From: Phytoseiulus persimilis
Lineage: Eukaryota > Arthropoda > Arachnida > Mesostigmata > Phytoseiidae
Assembly (NCBI GenBank): GCA_037576195.1
Contig: CM075104.1
Location: forward strand, 19,732,211 to 19,796,210
DNA: 64,000 bases
Reading direction: 5' to 3'
Position 1 is the stretch's first letter, and every line of letters starts with the position of its first letter. Shown in pieces: positions 57,097 to 64,000 of this stretch. The notes under the pieces were generated by a model that worked only from the letters and a program-made list of their open reading frames with translations, was not told the DNA's origin and ran no database searches. A program made the translations under genes and the position numbers.

Positions 57097-60000
57097 ATGC
57101 CCGATCAGTCGTGGCTTCACAAGCTCCGAGCAGCCCTCAGTAACGAGCTGTTCTTCATATTCCTCTCTAACTCGAACATGCTGGTTAAAGGTGAAGGGGG
57201 CGATTTCATATTTGAGGATCAAAACCGTGACGACGATCAGGTTTCTGATCAGGACGGTGACGACGCTTCGGACAAGTCTCACTCGGAGAGCGACGAGAAG
57301 GACAAGGACGAGGACAAAGCGGACGAAGATCGATTCTACCCGAAATCAGCCATGAAAAAAGAAACCGCCCTCAAGGACGGGGACAATGAAACGGAGAAGT
57401 ATGCCGGCGACGGCGAAGGTGAATCGCTGATCAGTCTCGAAGAACATCTCTTACTCATGGAGAGCCGACTCATCGAAGATATTTCGACGATTGTGCGCGA
57501 AGAACTCGCCGAATTCAAACGCCTCTTTGTGAGTACGATTCCGTTCGATCCATATATCTCCAGCTCCCAGTCTCTTTCATTGTCTGGTCGACTCATCCCT
57601 AGAATGAGAGCTCTTGTCGGAAATCGAGTGTCTTGGTGCTATTGAGCTCTTATCGAAAAATGGCTCAAGTAGAATTTTCCGAAAAATCGAGATTTTCTGG
57701 CGGAACGCATCAAATGCAGAAGATGATCGCTCATGGGGTCGATCGCGAACGAAAATTGCTCCCTTGAGCGGCATGGTCGTTCTACCTGAAGGTAACGACA
57801 CAGTGAGCCGCCAGATTCGTTTCCGTTGAAACTAGCGAGATTGAACCTCGGCATTTTCCCCGTTGAACTTTCCGATTCTCAACCTGAGATATCGAGGATC
57901 CCGTTCTGGCCGGCAAGAGGGGAAACCAACGATTCCCTATGATTTAGGTAGGGGTGTTTATATTCCACGGCACTTCAGCCTTACTCCCCGAATCCTCGGA
58001 GCAATTCTCCCGATTCAAATTCGGGCAGCTTTGAAATGCCGAGGATTATCTGCATCCCCGATGTGACGCGATCGAATTTTGAATTCTCCCTCGGAATTCC
58101 GAGTCCCTTGAGCCGACTTTCCAGTTGGGGAGTCGTACACGTCCTTTGGAAACTCGGTATTCTCTCTTTTCTGACAAAAAATTATTTCCGTTCTCGTCGC
58201 GACCTCTCGGTTCTGTGAAATACAAATCAATCATGCGGTGTCCTGCGTGTCCCTCCCGACTCTAAAGATGTCCTACCATGGCTCGACACTCGATCACGCC
58301 GAAGAACGTTACTATGCAGCAGAGATAAGCGAGCCGACCCCCGAAGAGTACCTGACCATACTGGAATCGTGGATAATTGACCAGTTATGTAGAGTTGTGC
58401 GTCGGCAGGTGGAGGCCCTGCTGCGAGTGAGTAGCGCACGCACCCAGAGAGAAGACCAGAAGCATCCATTGTGGCATGCAAGATTGCATGCCGAGTCATT
58501 GCATGTAGGACCGATAAATGCACGCGGCACAGCGGTGATAAACTTGCATGCTCCTTTCGTCGTCGACCGGGAGCCACTGTCTCCATGACGCGGCCACTGG
58601 CTCCTGCGACGTCGAGAACGCGAATGAGCCAAGTGCGAAAACCGATCATCCTTGTCGTCACGAGACAACTCGACACGGAGCCGCATTAACATGACGTGGC
58701 ATTTTTGCAGCTAGTGACTCCCCCAGAGAGTCCAGAACCCGAGGAGCCAGTTGGTGAGGACTTTGGAGAAATGTTCAAAAGTTTCGCCAAAGTCGGTGAT
58801 TCCAAAGGAGCCGGGGACCTCATAACTCTTTCCAACTCTGACCGTTGGTGGAAGCAGGCCAAAGTTATCGACGGTCGACGGATCAGCACAACCGACACCG
58901 GCATTTACTTCCGCAAAATCGCCAAGTGAGTCTATCCCTCCGTACTCCCAGCCGCGGGTTCTCCACCCGGATAATAGACCGTCATATCGGTGTTTTGGAA
59001 TAGGATGCGCCGCAAATATTAGCGCGCAGGAATAGAACTGAGGGAGCAATGCCGAAGGTTCTCCAAATGAGTGTTCGCGCCACAAGATTTTAGTTCTCCC
59101 CTCAAAGCTGAAGCTCGTCGCAATAAATCGCTGACTGAGCTTGAGGTTGTATCGGTGTTCAGCAGACGGTTTCGAGTTGTCGAGTATGACTCGCAATCAC
59201 CACAGAGCGAGAGAGCGCGCTAGAAACTTCCTGATACCCGAGCAGAGTCTTCATCCTGAGCCTGCCCATAGTGCGAAGCTTCTGCTTCCCGCCGGCGCTT
59301 GGGATGCGGTTCCACAGATTTCCGTCGCGACAGCCTCTCGGGTGATGAAATATCGGTTCTGATCAACACTCCTGTGCATATCATGATGATTGCTCCTGGA
59401 AACGCTCGATAACGAGGGTCTACGCGGTTCCCGAGTGATTTCAACCGGCTAAGCTGGGATACAAGGCCGCGCCTCTATGGCTACGCGCTCCTCGACAGGG
59501 GATAAGCGGTCTCTTGTTTCCCTCTGAGGAAACAGTCTACTATCCTCCACTAGTTCACCGAAAGCACATGATTGGATAGAGCTGAGATCCCGAGAAAGTG
59601 TGGCAGCGGACGAGTTCCCATTAGTAAGCAGCTGTTCTTGAAGTCCTCTACTCCGCGCTAAGACTCTAATCACCTCGTGCTGGATGGGAACTAGCGACTA
59701 CGAGCGGAAATTCCTGCTGCGAACGCGAGCTCGGGGAACCCTTCCGGACGAGTGGACTTGTCGCGAACACGGAAGGAAGGGTGTAGTTTGTCCTTTGATT
59801 TTGGCCAAGTTTATCATGAGAACATTATCTGTGGAATGGTTTTTCGAGGCACGATGTGGGTTGTGACTTGTGACCGATTCGACCATCCTTCCCGCCTCTC
59901 CGGCTGCGACGACGTTTCCGAGCTTCATTCCAGTCCGAGACAAGCGGAATATTTCTCCGAACACGTCGATGGATGTTGGCGGTTTGACATACATTCCGAT

Positions 60001-62584
60001 TATGAGACAACGAGTTCAGGTCAGCAACGCCGTGTCATCCTCCGACATGCAGCATTAGTCTCCGAAAAACTCGTTATTGTTAATGACTCGGACTCCGTCA
60101 TTAGGGCAGCCAGGGCCAACGTGTTTGGTAGCCCTTCGTTGAGAGATATGGAAGTTTGGGATATGAGCACGGCTGGGCCTTCAGCTGTATGGTTTGGAAT
60201 CTCGTACTTCCTATGTATCTTCGAATGTAGATACACTTGCAGATGTGTTCATCTTGATGTACTCACATACATACACATTTTAATATAGGCATGTGAGGCG
60301 AGCTTCTTGACAACAGATGTTTCCGGTCAGGTCGTCGGTCGGGTAACTACTGGGAGAGACAAAAAGGGCGAAACCCGGAAGATCCAAATCCTCAAACGCA
60401 CCTCTTCTCCAGAACGATCATATAAAAAACTCGTATATCTCGAGGGGAAGGGAGTGCGGCAATAACGAGGATCTCCTCCGAGCGGGAAGATCTCATACGA
60501 AATCGTAGATGAAAAACTGCGAGCGTCCTCGGAGAGCTATTGAGAGCAAATCTTCCGAGCGTCGTTGGAGGATTAGAAATAGCTCATCGCGCGTCGCTAC
60601 CCATCTGAAGAGCTAGTACGAGATTTATTTCTGAACCTTTTTTCGTGGAAAGGAACTGAGAAGCACAGCGGGATCCTCCTGTTGCCACTCACTGAGGTGA
60701 TTCCTAATCCAAAATATCATATCCTAGTTGCGCCCATTTTAGTCCAACTTCGCGGATCGCCCGGGAGAATCCTTTGACGTGAGGACATCCATTCCACACA
60801 TGGTTGGTGGTTCGGAATAAGGTGGTCGGCTTCATTGCGCCGCCCGCTACTCTCGCTAAGGACCAGAGCGCATCGCCCTTAAGCGATTGACATCCATTTG
60901 TCCCCATTCAAACTTGTTTTTTGCGTCACGTGAAGGGGTCGCCGATAGCAATCGACGGATCTAAGGCGAATCGAATTCTTCGGCTCCTTCACCACTCATT
61001 ATGTTCATTGAGTGCGGAAGGGTCCAGAGCTTGATATGGAGAGGAGAAAGGCAGGTCGCGGAACCCAGCGTTCGGGGGAGGCATGTATCCATCCCGAGGT
61101 GATGCCAGAGGTTCGATGCGCCGCACCTCACCGAGGAGGCGAACAACTAGATACGACGTCGGCCGGGACTGGGCAAGAGACGCATTAATAAAGACTCGCG
61201 GGAAAGTTTGCCCGTAGATATTTGTCTTCCGGGTCAACACTGGCTTCGAGCATATACTCCTTCATGTTCTACTAACTCATCTCTCCCGAGATGACCGACT
61301 TTTCCTTGAGCTGGGTGGAGTGGTCCCGACCATATCTGCTGCATCCAGAACGATACTTGGCGGTTGACGGTTTGATTGTTTAAGGATCCTCGGAAAGGAA
61401 AAACTTTGAACTTAATCACACTTTGCACAATACCCATTGCTAGGGCTGCGAATTCGTCGCAGTCAAAAAACGCGAATATCGCGGGCGAGTCGAGTTGACG
61501 TATCGGAAAATCGCGGAAACCGAGTAAATCGCTCGACAATCGTGGAGGGTGATGAGATCACGTGATGTCTCAGTGGCTCCTCAGCTGTGGCTCACGGGAA
61601 ATGCTGTGGAGTTTCCACTGGAGGCTCGAAAAGCTCGACTGAATGCGGGGCCCGTTTCGTTTCCCAACTCCGGCAACCACAGAGGACCTCATCCTGGGCC
61701 GGACTGGTTCGAACGCACCAGTCGGCATAAGCCACGAAGAATATATGAAGGCACTGTCCTCACAAAAATGTTAGGGATTTTCACGCGCGATTTGTTTCCA
61801 AAGACCTGAGCGACATTTCACTGGGACATTTGCTCCCTCTCCCGTCAACTCATAGTTGTGGCTTGTTTCCTCCGTTTTCGTAGGTCTGAACGCCGAGAAG
61901 CAGAATCGCCTCGACGTCTTTGTCGACTCGGGACGTCGTGTTTCCTACATTCATCCTGAAGAGTCCTCTTTGCGATCGTGCCAGAGTCAGCACCATCCCA
62001 TGAGAGTGAATATTCCTGCTGGCATATGAGCGGGAGCAGGAGAAATCCCAGTATGGAATTCATAAATTTATCAAAGCCCTCGTCGCTGAGTTCTGATCCT
62101 GCCGGCGGAGCGGGGCCCAAGAAAATGGTATCAGCTCAACAACTACCGCGGGAGCATACCTTCATCGCAAAATTCTCGTACGGATGGTCGACTATCATCC
62201 GTCGGTAAAATGGGCATGCGGACTCGAGGGGCTCGAAGAGCACTAGATAATACCGAGTATTGAATAATCGGCTATACTTTCTTCTGTTCTGTGTCGCCCT
62301 TCGTGAGGGTCCAGGAGCATCGCCAGCCACAAAAATCTGCCAAGCCGTAGTCAAGGAGAGCAGATCAGACATGACCGAAAACGGCTCCGCGCGCATTGAC
62401 GATGGCATGTTCCACTTCCAGAACCAAGAGAACGTTGACGTTCCGCGAGTATCAGCTTTTCGTCGAAGGGGTGGCGAAGTCCAAGAAGATTCCCGTCGAA
62501 GAAATCCGCTTCAAACTATGCAACTGCGGACCGCCGACTCTCGGAGGAAGGTTCCAGTTGGACGACGCTTTCGGCGCTCGCAAG
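57097..62584 (+). CDS. TPPP: TPPP/p25-alpha family protein (3' partial)
   Basis: The p25-alpha core is split over exon D (58711-58925: [40 protein letters not shown]) and exon E (62422-62584: [32 protein letters not shown]). The 3.5-kb intron joins them exactly in phase to give FRKIAKTKRTLTF, the counterpart of human FSKIKGKSCRTITF. Two 5' coding exons, both phase 0, can precede D: B (57097-57528, 144 codons, [20 protein letters not shown], then a long Asp/Glu/Lys tract) and C (58268-58426, 53 codons, [20 protein letters not shown]). Each has its own ATG. The short linker [11 protein letters not shown] resembles the human TPPP N-terminus. TPPP proteins bind tubulin and bundle microtubules. 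The usual C-terminal LTDTSKYTG-type segment was not found, so the gene probably continues beyond the window. Exon E may end at 62549 or 62584. Confidence 0.8.
58268..58426 (+). CDS. TPPP: Alternative 5' coding exon C of the TPPP-type gene
   Basis: The exon begins with ATG directly after an acceptor-like CCCGACTCTAAAG and ends CTGCGA/GTGAGT in phase 0. Its last 27 residues ([20 protein letters not shown], then RQVEALLR) resemble the end of exon B ([20 protein letters not shown], then [10 protein letters not shown]). Both share EExL, ES, I(E/D) and VR at matching positions. This suggests an exon duplication, used either in series or as mutually exclusive first exons. Confidence 0.6.
58926..62421 (+). 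other. Large intron of the TPPP-type gene
   Basis: GTGAGT donor after 58925 and TTCCACTTCCAG acceptor before 62422. Inside, minus-strand frames at 60704-60907, 60989-61240 and 61234-61539 lie in a row and have protein-like text ([40 protein letters not shown]). They could be exons of a nested gene or a relic. A possible extra plus-strand exon starts at 61882 after TCCGTTTTCGTAG. None is proven. Confidence 0.55.
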
Positions 62585-64000
62585 GTTCGTATCTGTGTGG
62601 GAAAGAATTTCCACTCGTTCTTCCGCTCTAATAAGTTTAATTTCCCATACTTCTCCCCGCCCGACGCAGCTATCATTTTCCGATCCCACGATTTCTCTCA
62701 AGGCCTCGCGGCATGAGAACAGGATATTCAAAGCCTCCTCGAGCGAGCTGAAGTCCCGACGTAGGAACGGGCATGGGGAATTATCCCATCTGGATCGAGG
62801 CTCTCCTGACCTCCGAGTGGAGCCCCCATGCAATGATTGGCAAGGTTTCTCTGCAAGGTCGGAGCGCTAAGGATCAGGCATGACCTCCGAGAGCACCGCA
62901 AATCTTCGGAATTACGAACGTCACAGGAAACGATGAAAGCAGAGAAACGAGCTCGACGGGAATTTTATATGAGGCAGAACCGCGTTGTCGAGATGCATCA
63001 GCGGGCTCTACCGTCAACCCGGCACCCGTTAACCCGCCGCCAGGCCGCCAACAGGCCTAACAGGGTGAAGCATCGCTCGCGTGGTCGAACGAGCGGGCGG
63101 AGACCACCAGTGTCGAGTATCCATCATGAGAATCCTAATGCGGAACATTTAGGCTCTCCAACAGCGTCAAGGCTTTTTGCTCATAAATAATGACGCTGCG
63201 CCTGCTTGCGAGAAATGGAACGGAGGAAAGAGGTCCGAAGGGAAGCCGAGAGGGAGTGTACCACTCCCTCTCGGCCCACGATCAGGCCAACAACAACTGG
63301 TCTGTCCGTGTTACTGTCCTCTGAGTTCCATTCATTGTTGTTGTCAGAGGGTGGCGTTAGTTCGGAGTAGGTCTGGAACGACCCTCGTTCGTTGCTTTTA
63401 TTGCACCATTTTTCCTGAAGCGGAGGATGATCCGTCTTGTCATAACATGTCCTTTCCGTGTCCTGCTCGTATTCCCCTCATCGTGTGCCCCAATTATAGC
63501 ATATCCCGGCGGGCCTCTCCGTCTCTGGCGTCGCGTCGTTTTCTTCGTCCTGGTATCGCATCGGACCTTAACCTTCTCAGATAAGACACTTTCAAGACTC
63601 TGTCGCCGACGTTAACGTGCACGAGATCCAAGATGAAGAGTCTTGTTTTTAACTTGCTCTTCTCTCTCCGGCAGCAGTTATGAGCTCCATTCTATGAATG
63701 AACGCACAAACCTAGAGAGGAATCTCGACTGCTTCTGATGCGACCGAGGTCGAAATCGTTTTTTGGTGTCCCAAAAAAAAATTTTGGTCCTGTGCTACAC
63801 CGAACGAAGACGAGGGCGACTGTGACGGTGGCGTCGGATGCAACAATGACAATGCGTGTTTTCATCAGTAACTCCGTTCCCTCACGGTCGACCGACGCGT
63901 GACAATGGCTCCGTGGTCTTGCTTAAGGAAGCAGCGGTCTTCCTTCTCCATCGGTCAAAAAGTAAAATGTCAGGAACGAGACCTAAAAGAAGTCCTATCG
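62585..64000. other. No recognised gene; probably intron of the TPPP-type gene
   Basis: No segment coding for the conserved TPPP C-terminus is visible. The basic frame around 62840-63190 (KAEKRARREFYMRQNRVVEM) is open but lacks splice evidence. Confidence 0.35.

Noticed and set aside
1-64000. tRNA, rRNA or CRISPR loci
   Set aside because: No cloverleaf with A and B boxes, no rRNA-like stretch and no spaced direct-repeat array was seen. GGTTCGA-like strings near 3605, 29305 and 61705 lack the rest of a tRNA.

Overview
This is nuclear DNA of an animal, not a prokaryote. Real genes appear only as short exons joined by GT-AG introns, most about 80-200 bp long. Three families are recognisable (UBXN4, POLR3F, and a TPPP/p25-alpha protein), and the mobile DNA is of animal type (a Transib-like element, hAT MITEs, Tc1, Ty3/gypsy). 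CpG, TCG and CGA are common and base composition is balanced, so CpG does not look depleted. An arthropod is likely and a compact-genome mite would fit, but this last step is inference from composition and intron size only. Because TCG/CGA-rich DNA has few stop codons, chance ORFs of 100-190 codons occur on both strands. I therefore accepted a gene only where splice sites, reading phase, poly(A) signals or family motifs agreed.

Layout. 1-13.5 kb holds no recognised host gene but several mobile elements: a 324-bp MITE (141-464), a 2.0-kb element with 639-bp inverted repeats, RSS-like CACAGTG termini and a 5-bp CGGCG target duplication (3841-5855, called Transib-like), an 80-bp hAT MITE with its 8-bp duplication (10176-10255), and a 570-bp foldback element (10562-11135). 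13.5-16.3 kb holds a broken Ty3/gypsy pol (+) next to a broken Tc1 transposase (-). 17.5-19.4 kb has a second hAT MITE and a degenerate 15-16-bp tandem array. Around 19.9-21.4 kb lies the 3' end of an unrecognised + strand gene. At 22.3-23.2 kb, on the minus strand, is a complete three-exon gene for a 166-residue secreted precursor with dibasic sites, possibly a prohormone.

The gene core is at 35.2-40.3 kb. UBXN4 (-, eight exons) and POLR3F (+, seven exons) are both complete, both have poly(A) signals, and they are divergently arranged with about 640 bp between start codons. At 47.3-47.9 kb there is a phase-consistent two-exon gene of unknown function. From 56.8 kb to the window end is a TPPP-type gene whose p25-alpha core exons are separated by a 3.5-kb intron. 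It has two upstream exons that end in similar helical segments and may be alternative 5' exons; its 3' end was not found in the window.

The genes do not form a pathway. UBXN4 works in ER-associated degradation, POLR3F in Pol III initiation, and TPPP proteins in microtubule bundling. The most unusual items are the Transib-like element with very long arms and its 132-codon cargo ORF, the undescribed secreted precursor, and the duplicated 5' exons of the TPPP gene.
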